Notes under the pieces: model-generated
Database searches by the model: none
Seen by the model: only the letters and a program-made list of their open reading frames with translations
What the model was told of the DNA's origin: nothing
Position numbers and translations under genes: made by a program
Assembly (NCBI GenBank): GCA_026394025.1
Contig: JAPKZC010000851.1
Location: 1-8,091, forward strand
Source of the DNA: Candidatus Solibacter sp.
Lineage (GTDB): Bacteria; Acidobacteriota; Terriglobia; Bryobacterales; Bryobacteraceae
Reading direction: 5' to 3'
Length of the DNA stretch: 8,091 nt
Shown here: piece by piece, positions 1 through 6,260 of the stretch
Layout: the number at the start of each line of letters is the position of its first letter
How positions within the stretch are numbered: position 1 is the first letter of the stretch

Positions 1-172
1 CTCGCAGGTTTGCTTCCCCGGTTTCCGCCAGACAGATTACGCCGCCTCGCTCCGGCTCCGCTACATGCACGAACGAGCAATTTACATGGTGAATTCCTTT
101 CAATTCACAAGATCAGCCAGGCTTGGCCTGGTGTACCAGAGATGCAAAGACGACCCACAGGACTCCTACTGA
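1..172 (+). CDS. Possible C-terminal end of an unidentified protein (partial, enters from left edge)
   Basis: A reading frame beginning at base 2 stays open to a TGA at 170-172, giving 56 visible codons with no start inside the window. About two thirds of its third codon positions are G or C, and the share is higher in the first 23 codons. That is better than the other two forward frames over bases 1-64 and suggests real coding sequence. The peptide is rich in Arg and Tyr and ends in RCKDDPQDSY. Alternating polar and hydrophobic stretches would fit beta strands, but I do not recognise a family. If real, it converges on the minus-strand ATP-grasp gene and overlaps its end by 7 bases, much as the MFS gene overlaps its neighbour at the right edge. 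It could also be a chance open frame over a short intergenic region. Confidence 0.35.
   Translation, partial: SQVCFPGFRQTDYAASLRLRYMHERAIYMVNSFQFTRSARLGLVYQRCKDDPQDSY
89..131. other. Two small inverted repeats at the convergent gene ends
   Basis: Two perfect hairpins lie next to the 3' end of the minus-strand ATP-grasp gene. Bases 89-95 (GTGAATT) pair with 102-108 (AATTCAC) across a 6-base loop. Bases 117-122 (CCAGGC) pair with 126-131 (GCCTGG) across a 3-base loop. The GC-rich one is the first hairpin met by transcription leaving the ATP-grasp gene, 35 bases past its stop, and could help termination. It is not followed by a convincing U-tract on either strand, so a standard intrinsic terminator is not shown. 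Both hairpins may also lie inside the partial gene of the left edge. Confidence 0.3.
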
Positions 173-1365
173 CTCGGCTTGTCGCGCGGCGGCTGGTAGG
201 CGTAGAAATCCTCTGCGAAGCGCCGTTCGTACGCCGCCAACAACTCCCTGACTCGCTCCGACGATGGGGATTTCACAATCAGTCCGGCGTGGTGCCTCTG
301 CGCCAGGCGCCAGACGATCTCCGCATCGTTGTATGCCGACGTATCGGGATGCTCTTGACGCGCGAGAGAAATCAGCAGTCCCGCGTAGTCCTGGTTCGGG
401 ACCGGCGGCCGATATCCGCCGTCCGCGCCCGCCACCTCCACCTTGGCCCATTCGGCCCACAGGTTCAAGCCCGTCGCCGCTTCCACCAGTTCCACGATGT
501 GCGCACCGCCCACGCGCGCGGAAGTCTCCAGAAAATGAATGCGGCCATCGGCTCTCGCCTTGATGAATTCGGTGTGCGACACGCCGCGGACCATGCCGAG
601 CGCCGCCATCACCCGCTGGTTTTCGGCCACCAGGCGCAGCGCGTCGTCGCTCTCGCGTTGCAGAATGCCGGTGGTGAAGATGCCGCCGGCGTGGGAGACT
701 TCCATCGGCGGACGCCCGTAGCCGGAGGCAATGGCGAACACCACCTGCTTTTCGGAAACGATGCAATCGACGTGGAAGATGTCGCCGGCGATAAATTGCT
801 CCAGCAGGTAGAAGGATTGCATATCGCCGAGAAATTCAATGGCGGGCCATAACTCGTCCGCCTGATGTATCTTCTTGATGCCGATGGCGCCGGCCATGGA
901 GCGCGGCTTGAGCACCCACGGAGCTGGCGTGCTTTCCATGAAGCGCCGCAGCCCTTCGTAATTGACCACGGGTACGAAGTCCGGAACATTGATGCCGGCC
1001 TCGCGGGCCCGCATGCGCATGGCGAGCTTGTCGCGGAAATGGCGCACGGTGGTCTCGCCCATCCCGGGCAGGCGCAGGTGTTCGCGCAAGGCGGCAGCCA
1101 TTTCGACGTCGAAATCGTCCAGCGCCACGATGCGGTCGATCGCCCGGGTGCGCGCCAGATAACTCACCGCCTTGATGGTGTCCGCCCGGTTCCAGGCGTG
1201 GTCCTGGTCCGGCATGTAAAAGATCTCATCGATGTGGGCCGCGGGCCACTCGGCTTTGCCCTGGAGACTCAGCGAGGTCAGCAGCAGGACACGGCATCCC
1301 TGGCGTTTGGCCTCGCGCAGGAACTCGTGGCCTTTCTCATAACTGGCGAGGCACAGAATGGTCAT
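166..1365 (-). CDS. ATP-grasp domain amide ligase
   Basis: This 399-residue cytoplasmic enzyme has an ATP-grasp fold. The family joins a carboxylic acid to an amine (or thiol) through an acyl-phosphate made from ATP; the substrates here are unknown. A Rossmann-like pre-ATP-grasp domain fills about residues 1-100, starting with the beta strand TILCLASY. Two nucleotide-binding lysines are seen at K113 (FRDKLAM) and K153 (VLKPRSMAGAIGI, with the flexible glycine loop). E189 (LLEQFIAGD) fits the adenine-contacting hinge. The metal-binding segment is E266 (HTEF) and E280 (FLETSARVGG); the usual E-x-N is E-T-S here. About 110 further residues form a C-terminal extension. The ATG overlaps the stop of the upstream hydrolase (ATGA at 1362-1365), so the two are probably translationally coupled. 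The stop is TAG. Enzyme class is secure; the reaction is not. Confidence 0.92.
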   Translation of the reverse strand: MTILCLASYEKGHEFLREAKRQGCRVLLLTSLSLQGKAEWPAAHIDEIFYMPDQDHAWNRADTIKAVSYLARTRAIDRIVALDDFDVEMAAALREHLRLPGMGETTVRHFRDKLAMRMRAREAGINVPDFVPVVNYEGLRRFMESTPAPWVLKPRSMAGAIGIKKIHQADELWPAIEFLGDMQSFYLLEQFIAGDIFHVDCIVSEKQVVFAIASGYGRPPMEVSHAGGIFTTGILQRESDDALRLVAENQRVMAALGMVRGVSHTEFIKARADGRIHFLETSARVGGAHIVELVEAATGLNLWAEWAKVEVAGADGGYRPPVPNQDYAGLLISLARQEHPDTSAYNDAEIVWRLAQRHHAGLIVKSPSSERVRELLAAYERRFAEDFYAYQPPRDKPSQ

Positions 1366-2207
1366 CTTGTCTCTCCCGATTTCAATTCAGGCGGCTGGCG
1401 CGGGAACAGGTATTGCAGCACGTCGCCGAAGCGGGCGGCCCACGCGCGCTCATTGTGAGCGGCGCCCGGCGCCTCGCTGCAACGCAGATCGACGCCTTCG
1501 CGCCAACCCTTTTCCGTCAAGGCATCGCGCAGCAGTCTCAGATCGGCGATGGACTGCTGGGGCGCATCGCCCTCGTCCGTGCCCGAATCCAGCCAGAGGC
1601 GCGCCCGCGTCTCAAATTTGTAGGCCCGTACCATTTCCAGAATAGATCGATTGTCCCACCACACCGATGGCGAGAGAATGGCGAGCCGGCCGAAGACGCG
1701 CGGGTAGAGCAGGCCCGTCTCCAGCGCAACCAGTCCCCCCAGCGAAGATCCACCGACGCCGCAATGCGCAGCCGGCCGGCGTGTGCGGTACTCGCGGTCG
1801 ATGAAGGGTTTCAGTTCGCGCGCCATCATCGTGGCGTAGCGATCGCCCTTGCCACCTTTCCTACGGCGCGGGTCCTTGGTGGGCGTGTACTCGGAGATGC
1901 GGCGGACACCGGTATTGTAGATGCCCACTATGATCAGCGGCTCGACGGCGCCGCGCAGAATCAGTTCGTCCGCCGTGACGTCGGCGCGCCAGTCCTCGCC
2001 GCCGAAAGCGGTGTGTGGATCGAAGAGATTCTGGCCGTCCTGCAAATAGAGCACGGGGCAGCGGGCGTCGCCGTTGTCGTATCCGGGGGGAAGATAGACG
2101 ACGATATCGCGCGGCGTGGAGAGATGGCGCGACGCGAAACGGGGATGCAGGCGGATGCGCCGCTGGTGTTTGGCACGAATTTCGGACAACGTCCCAGTGT
2201 AAGCCAT
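1362..2207 (-). CDS. Alpha/beta-hydrolase, Fes/IroE (esterase D-like) type
   Basis: This predicted serine hydrolase of 281 residues is of the putative-esterase group that includes enterochelin esterases and acyl or peptidyl esterases. Numbered from the ATG at 2207, an early strand reads IVVYLPPGYD, followed by PVLYLQDGQNLFD, a hallmark of this group. The nucleophile elbow is GGSSLGG with Ser155. A later strand gives LWLDSGTDEGD (acid candidates D207/D211), and the catalytic His is H251 in GAAHNE. No signal peptide or membrane segment is visible, so it is probably cytoplasmic. The frame is open back to a GTG at 2300, but that start would run into the divergent hydrolase gene and add 31 residues without family character. 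The ATG at 2207 is therefore preferred, although neither has a good Shine-Dalgarno site. It is the first gene of the minus-strand pair. The substrate is unknown; hydrolysis or transfer of an ester or amide made by the adjacent ligases is inference. Confidence 0.88.
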   Translation of the reverse strand: MAYTGTLSEIRAKHQRRIRLHPRFASRHLSTPRDIVVYLPPGYDNGDARCPVLYLQDGQNLFDPHTAFGGEDWRADVTADELILRGAVEPLIIVGIYNTGVRRISEYTPTKDPRRRKGGKGDRYATMMARELKPFIDREYRTRRPAAHCGVGGSSLGGLVALETGLLYPRVFGRLAILSPSVWWDNRSILEMVRAYKFETRARLWLDSGTDEGDAPQQSIADLRLLRDALTEKGWREGVDLRCSEAPGAAHNERAWAARFGDVLQYLFPRQPPELKSGETR

Positions 2208-2258
2208 CGCCAACCGGACTTGCCCGTCCCTGTTCCCAAACGCTAGGATGGCCAGGGG
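2208..2258. promoter_or_regulatory. Short divergent intergenic region (presumed promoters)
   Basis: Only 51 bases separate the starts of the two divergent hydrolase genes, so any promoters of the minus-strand pair and the plus-strand run must lie here or inside the flanking coding sequence. On the plus strand a weak TTGCCC (2220-2225) and TAGGAT (2244-2249) pair is 18 bases apart. TAGGAT also overlaps the AGGA that serves as ribosome binding site for the ATG at 2259, so this promoter would give an almost leaderless message. No operator-like palindrome is evident. Confidence 0.3.
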
Positions 2259-2972
2259 ATGCAAAGACAATACATCAAGTGGCACAGCCCCTCGCTTCAC
2301 CGCGAGATGGAGCTTCTGGCGTGTGGCGACCGCGGGTTTCCCGGACTGGTGTTTCCGACTTCGGGCGGCCAGTTCTGGTAGTACGAAGACCGCGGCATGG
2401 TGAACGCGCTGCGCCCGAAAATAGACCGCGGGGAACTTCAGGTCATCTGTGTGGATTCAGTGGATCAGGAGTCCTGGTACAACCGTTCCGTCCACCCGGC
2501 GGACCGCCTGCACCGGCAGAACGCCTTCGATGCCTACCTGGTGAACGAGGTGGCGCCCTTCGTCCGGGACCGCACCAGTTGGCCGCGCATGGGCGCCACG
2601 GGGTGCAGTTTCGGCGGTTACCATGCCATCAACTTCGCGCTCCGCCATCCCGACCTGGTGACGTACGCGGTGAGCATGTCCGGTGCGTTCGATATCCCGC
2701 GGCGTTTCCTGGACGGCCACTACAACACCGACGCCTACCTGCACAGTCCGCTGGATTACGTTCCAAACCTGAATGATCCCTGGTTCCTGGAGCGCATCCG
2801 CAGCAACTACTACGTGTTGGCCATCGGCAACCAGGATCCGCTGTTCGATCAGAATGTGAAAATGGCGCACGTCATGGGCAGCCAGGGAATTCCGCACTTG
2901 ATGGATGTGTGGGAAGGTTTTGGCCACGACTGGCCGTGGTGGTACAAAATGGCAGAGAAGTTTTTCCTCTAA
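2259..2972 (+). CDS. Alpha/beta-hydrolase (COG4947-like esterase) interrupted by an in-frame TAG
   Basis: Read from the ATG at 2259 (AGGA at 2245-2248), this frame encodes a 237-codon esterase/lipase-superfamily protein, with codon 41 being TAG (2379-2381). Homology-like sequence is continuous across the stop: MQRQYIKWHSPSLHREMELL and FPGLVFPTSGGQFW lie before it, YEDRGMVNAL after it. The nucleophile elbow is GCSFGGYHA (S117), the acid is probably D193 (GNQDPLFD), and the His is H223 (FGHDWPWW). From memory, relatives usually carry Glu or Gln at position 41, so one base change (GAG or CAG to TAG) would explain the lesion. No other damage is seen in the remaining 196 codons. If translation restarts at the ATG at 2397 (codon 47, no clear ribosome binding site), a 191-residue product would lack the first core strands and probably the oxyanion region. 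It may be a recent pseudogene, a sequence error or a readthrough gene. It leads the plus-strand run, 9 bases before the next ATG. Confidence 0.8.
2379..2381 (+). other. In-frame amber codon inside the hydrolase gene
   Basis: TAG at codon 41 splits a frame that codes for recognisable alpha/beta-hydrolase sequence on both sides. The same-frame ATG at 2259 is upstream and the TAA at 2970-2972 downstream. The flanking codons are TGG and TAC. Confidence 0.85.
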
Positions 2973-2981
2973 GGAGACGGC

Positions 2982-3911
2982 ATGGCAAGAATCGGAGTGC
3001 TTTACGGAATGGAGGAGTCGTTTCCGCCGGCATTGGTGGACCACATCAATGCGCGCGGCGCCGCCGGAGTCACCGCCGGGCACCTCAAGGTGGGCGGCGT
3101 ACGGATGGCGGAAACCAGCGGCTACGATGTGATCGTCGACCGCATCTCTCACGACGTTCCCTTTTACCGTTCCTTTCTCAAGAACGCGGTACTGACCGGC
3201 ACGAAGGTAATCAACAACCCGTTCTGGTGGAGCGCCGACGATAAGTTTTTCAACTACGCGCTGGCCGCGAAACTGGGGGTGGCCGTGCCGCCCACGGTGC
3301 TGCTGCCGCATAAGAAGCACCCCACCGGCACCACCGGCCAGAGCATGCGCAATCTGGAGTACCCGCTGGATTGGGACGGCATCTTCCGCCACGTGGGCTT
3401 CCCGGCATTTCTCAAGCCGCACGATGGCGGCGGATGGAAGAACGTGTACAAGGTGGACACACCCGAGGAACTGTTCGCCGCCTACGACGAGAGCGAACAG
3501 CTCTGCATGACGCTACAGGGAGCGGTGAAATTCCAGGAGTACTTCCGCTGCTACGTCATCGACCAGGAGAAGGTGCACGTGATGCGCTACGACCCGGGCC
3601 AGCCCCACCATCTGCGCTACGTGCCGGGCAATCCGCCGCCCTCGCCGGCGCTGGGAGAGCGCATGGTGGGCGATGCGCTGAAGCTTTGCCGCGCACTGGG
3701 GTACGACTTGAACACGGTGGAGTTCGCCGTGGAGGATGGCATTCCGTACGCCATCGATTTCATGAATCCGGCGCCCGACGCGGGCTTGGAATCGGTGGGT
3801 GCGGACAATTTCCGGTGGATCGTGGAGGCGGTGGCGGACATGGCGATCGGCAGGGCGCTCGCGCCGCCCGCGCCGCTGGAGTATCGTTGGGCGAAGTTTC
3901 TGGGCGCGTGA
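2982..3911 (+). CDS. RimK-like ATP-grasp ligase
   Basis: This 309-residue ATP-grasp protein is likely a cytoplasmic carboxylate-amine ligase of the RimK/D-Ala-D-Ala-ligase-like branch. An N-terminal domain (residues 1 to about 80) starts with RIGVLYGMEESFP. K88 (DDKFF) and K145 (FLKPHDGGGWKNV) are the nucleotide lysines, with a clear glycine-rich loop. E186 (KFQEYF) lies at the hinge, and E247 (TVEFAV), D259 and N262 (AIDFMNPAPD) form the Mg-ATP site. It therefore keeps the asparagine that the other ATP-grasp protein in this window lacks. A strong Shine-Dalgarno AAGGAG (2971-2976) overlaps the stop of the preceding hydrolase gene and sits 5 bases before the ATG, so the two genes form an operon. 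The substrate cannot be read from the sequence. Close sequence and context would favour amide or peptide-bond formation over carboxylation. Confidence 0.92.
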   Translation: MARIGVLYGMEESFPPALVDHINARGAAGVTAGHLKVGGVRMAETSGYDVIVDRISHDVPFYRSFLKNAVLTGTKVINNPFWWSADDKFFNYALAAKLGVAVPPTVLLPHKKHPTGTTGQSMRNLEYPLDWDGIFRHVGFPAFLKPHDGGGWKNVYKVDTPEELFAAYDESEQLCMTLQGAVKFQEYFRCYVIDQEKVHVMRYDPGQPHHLRYVPGNPPPSPALGERMVGDALKLCRALGYDLNTVEFAVEDGIPYAIDFMNPAPDAGLESVGADNFRWIVEAVADMAIGRALAPPAPLEYRWAKFLGA

Positions 3912-4056
3912 GGTGCTTTGAGTCTTGGGGCGCATCAAGGGAACCATGAAAGTGTTTGCCACGCATCGGGCAACCGCTTCCGATCAGAGCGCAAGTGCGC
4001 CATCAGAGCCGCGACCGTGAGGGAGCGGAGTCTTCCGAGGGTAGAGTGAGGCAACT
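3912..4056 (+). other. 145-base structured intergenic region
   Basis: This gap lies between the RimK-like gene and the carboxylate-amine ligase gene. It contains a weak hairpin (TTGCC 3956-3960 with GGCAA 3969-3973), a GCGC/GCGC hairpin (3989-3992 with 3997-4000) and the larger repeat hairpin described separately. A 24-codon open frame (3946-4020, after AAGGG) runs into the repeat and is probably meaningless. The ribosome binding site of the next gene is GAGG at 4048-4051. I see no convincing sigma-70 promoter and no U-tract terminator, so it is unclear whether transcription continues through. Confidence 0.6.
3983..4034 (+). repeat. Dispersed-repeat-like hairpin with a GNRA tetraloop
   Basis: The core, 4009-4028, reads CCGC-GA-CC-GTGA-GG-GA-GCGG. 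CCGC pairs with GCGG and CC with GG, GA faces GA between them, and the loop is GTGA (GUGA in RNA, a GNRA tetraloop). AGA (4005-4007) can pair with TCT (4031-4033) as an outer stem. The 8-mer ATCAGAGC occurs at 3983-3990 and again at 4002-4009. Read on the minus strand, the core encodes PLPHGRGSD, a string I remember as frequent in spurious small ORFs of Acidobacteria and Planctomycetes. This points to a dispersed repeat, but only one copy is in the window, so repetition is not shown here. Confidence 0.6.
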
Positions 4057-5211
4057 ATGAGCGGAGTGTCGAACCAAAGACCGAGTCTGACCATCGGCAT
4101 CGAAGAGGAATACCAGACGGTGGATCCGGAGACGCGGGATCTTCGTTCGCATATCAACGCGGAGATCGTGCAGAAGGGCAAGCTGATTCTGGAGGAGCGG
4201 GTCAAGCCGGAGATGCACCAGTCGGTGGTGGAGATCGGTACCGGGATCTGCAAGAACATCAAGGAAGCCAGGGACGAAGTCCGCATGATCCGCCAGCAGA
4301 TCATCACCCTGGCGCGTCAGAACGGATTGCGCCTGGCGGCCGGCGGCACGCACCCCTTCGCGCAGTGGCGAGAACAGGAGATCTACCCGGACGACCGCTA
4401 CCGCGTGATTGTGGAAGACCTCAAGATGGTGGCGCGCGCCAACCTGATTTTCGGACTCCACGTGCACATCGGCGTGGAAGACCGCGAAACCGCGATTCAA
4501 TTGATGAACGGCGCGCGCTACTTCCTGCCGCACCTGCTGGCGCTTTCCGCCAACTCGCCATTCTGGGTGGGCATGGAGACCGGTCTGCGCTCCTACCGCT
4601 GCAAAGTGTTCGACAAATTCCCGCGCACCAACATCCCGGACCTTTACTCCAGTTGGAGCGAATTTGAGAATTACGTGAATCTGCTGATTCACACCAAATG
4701 CATCGACAACGCCAAGAAGATCTGGTGGGACATCCGCCCGCACCCCTACTTCCCCACCCTGGAATTCCGCGTCTGCGACATGCCGATGCGGTTGGAGGAG
4801 AGCATCGCGATTGCGGCGCTGTGCCAGGCCATCATCGCCAAACTCTACCGCTTGCACGAGCGGAACCAGAGTTTCCGCCACTACAGCCGCGCGCTCATCA
4901 TGGAGAACAAATGGCGGGCCGCGCGCTACGGGCTGGACGGAAAGATGATCGACTTTGGCAAGCAGACCGAGGTGCCGGCCCGCCAGTTGATGGAAGAGAT
5001 TCTGGAGTTCGTGGATGACGTGGTGGACGAGTTGGACAGTCGCGAGGAGATTTCCTACGTCCGCAAGATCCTGGAGCACGGCAGCGGCGCGGACCGCCAA
5101 CTGCGCGTCTATCATGAGACGGGCGATTTTAAGAAGGTAGTGGATTACATGATTGAAGAAACCGAACATGGGCTCTTCGCGCCGGATGAATGGGCGGGAG
5201 AGAGGCGATGA
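4057..5211 (+). CDS. YbdK/GCS2-family carboxylate-amine ligase
   Basis: This 384-residue cytoplasmic enzyme belongs to the glutamate-cysteine ligase family 2 (YbdK, EgtA; glutamine-synthetase-like fold). The family makes gamma-glutamyl-type or other amide bonds using ATP; E. coli YbdK itself shows only weak glutamate-cysteine ligase activity. Family motifs appear in order: LTIGIEEEYQTVDP (residues 11-24, Mg/ATP carboxylates), HQSVVEIGTGIC (54-65), AAGGTHPF (94-101), GLHVHIGVED (133-142), LSANSPFWVGMETGLRSYR (163-181) and FRVCDMP (237-243). HYSRALIMENKWRAARYGLD follows (275-294). Length is close to the family norm of about 370. The start ATG has GAGG 5 bases upstream. Its stop overlaps the start of the aminopeptidase gene (ATGA, 5208-5211), indicating translational coupling. 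The true acceptor amine is unknown; the surrounding ligases argue for a specialised product rather than glutathione. It appears intact. Confidence 0.94.
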   Translation: MSGVSNQRPSLTIGIEEEYQTVDPETRDLRSHINAEIVQKGKLILEERVKPEMHQSVVEIGTGICKNIKEARDEVRMIRQQIITLARQNGLRLAAGGTHPFAQWREQEIYPDDRYRVIVEDLKMVARANLIFGLHVHIGVEDRETAIQLMNGARYFLPHLLALSANSPFWVGMETGLRSYRCKVFDKFPRTNIPDLYSSWSEFENYVNLLIHTKCIDNAKKIWWDIRPHPYFPTLEFRVCDMPMRLEESIAIAALCQAIIAKLYRLHERNQSFRHYSRALIMENKWRAARYGLDGKMIDFGKQTEVPARQLMEEILEFVDDVVDELDSREEISYVRKILEHGSGADRQLRVYHETGDFKKVVDYMIEETEHGLFAPDEWAGERR

Positions 5212-6260
5212 CTCAAGTGAAGACGCTGCTCCGGGCGACGCCTTTCGACCCGGAGTTCCTGCCGGGTGCGCGCAACGCCATCGTGAGTTGCCTGCGCATA
5301 CAGCCCCGTGAAAAAGTAACCCTGATCACCGACCGCGCCTGCCTGGAGATTGGCGCGGCGCTGGCGGCGGAACTGGAACGGCTGGGCCTCCACTATCACG
5401 CCTTTGTGCTGGAAGACCTGGCGCCACGCCCGCTGGCGGACATGCCCGGCGAAGTCCTCGCGGATATGGAGACCAGCGACGTCAGCATCTTCGCCGTCAA
5501 AGCGCAGGCCAACGAATTGCGCACGCGCATGCAGATGACGGACGTGGTGAACCGGCGCAAAATGCGTCACGCGCACATGGTGAATATCGACCGGCGAATC
5601 ATGCTGGAAGGCATGCGCGCCGATTTCACCGAGGTGGACCGCATCAGTACGCAAGTCTGGCAAATGGCCAGCGCGGCACGCGAAATCCGTGCCACCAATC
5701 CGGCGGGCACCGATATCGTCGGACGGTTTTCACCGCGCCTGAAGTGGCTGAAAACCAGCGGCATCATCAGTCCCAACAAGTGGGGCAATCTGCCCGGAGG
5801 CGAGACCTTCACCACTCCGGAGCGGGTGGACGGCCGCTTTGTCATCGACGGCGTGGTGGGCGATTATCTCTGCGAAAAGTACGGCGATCTGCGCCAGAGC
5901 CCGCTGACCATCGAAGTGGTGGAAAGCCGCCTGCGCGAAGCCCACTGCGCCAACAAGGAACTGGAAGACGACTTCTGGCGCTACTGCCACACCGACGAGA
6001 ACAGCGACCGCGTGGGCGAATTCGCCATCGGCACCAACACCGCTGTCCATGACGTGATCGGCAACATTCTCCAGGACGAGAAGATCCCCGGCATTCACAT
6101 CGCGTTCGGTAACCCATACGGCGCGCACACCGGCGCGGACTGGTACTCGGCCACCCACATCGATGTCGTGGGCCGAAATTTCGACATCTGGATCGACGGC
6201 CGGCAGATCATGCACGGCGGAGCATTCCTGCTTGATTCCTTCCCATCGCCAGCGCTTTAA
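5208..6260 (+). CDS. M29-family metallo-aminopeptidase
   Basis: This 350-residue protein resembles the thermophilic aminopeptidases AmpS/AmpT (peptidase family M29), which use two metal ions to remove N-terminal residues from peptides. All six expected ligands can be placed: E199 (LPGGETF), E271 (VGEFAIGTN), H297 (GIHIAFG), Y304 (NPYG), H317 and D319 (THIDV). Spacing agrees with the AmpT pattern as I recall it, except that the Y-to-H loop is about 11 residues shorter. Total length is below the family's usual ~400. A longer in-frame start at 5190 exists, but the ATG at 5208 overlaps the preceding stop and has GAGAGG just upstream, so it is preferred. Within a ligase operon the enzyme may trim or cleave the ligase product, or act on a non-standard amide. 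It could equally be a general peptidase. Its 3' end overlaps the next gene by 29 bases. Confidence 0.93.
   Translation: MTQVKTLLRATPFDPEFLPGARNAIVSCLRIQPREKVTLITDRACLEIGAALAAELERLGLHYHAFVLEDLAPRPLADMPGEVLADMETSDVSIFAVKAQANELRTRMQMTDVVNRRKMRHAHMVNIDRRIMLEGMRADFTEVDRISTQVWQMASAAREIRATNPAGTDIVGRFSPRLKWLKTSGIISPNKWGNLPGGETFTTPERVDGRFVIDGVVGDYLCEKYGDLRQSPLTIEVVESRLREAHCANKELEDDFWRYCHTDENSDRVGEFAIGTNTAVHDVIGNILQDEKIPGIHIAFGNPYGAHTGADWYSATHIDVVGRNFDIWIDGRQIMHGGAFLLDSFPSPAL

Noticed and set aside
117..131. GC-rich hairpin as an intrinsic terminator
   Set aside because: The stem is good but neither strand has a following U-tract, so I list it only as an inverted repeat.
10..852. Long plus-strand open frame opposite the ATP-grasp gene
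   Set aside because: It is antisense to a clear enzyme gene with complete motifs. Its product is rich in Arg and His with no recognisable domain, as expected for the reverse of GC-rich coding sequence.
2207..2300. GTG-initiated longer form of the Fes/IroE-type hydrolase
   Set aside because: The extra 31 residues overlap the divergent gene and show no family character or ribosome binding site.
3983..4009. Two ATCAGAGC copies as the start of a CRISPR array
   Set aside because: There are only two 8-base copies 19 bases apart, with no further regular repeats and no cas genes nearby.
3946..4020. 24-codon open frame after AAGGG in the intergenic region
   Set aside because: It ends inside the repeat hairpin and its peptide has no recognisable feature. 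A leader peptide cannot be excluded but is not supported.
4003..5169. 388-codon minus-strand open frame opposite the carboxylate-amine ligase
   Set aside because: The plus strand carries every GCS2 family motif in order, so this is a shadow; its His/Val/Asp-rich product matches no family I know.
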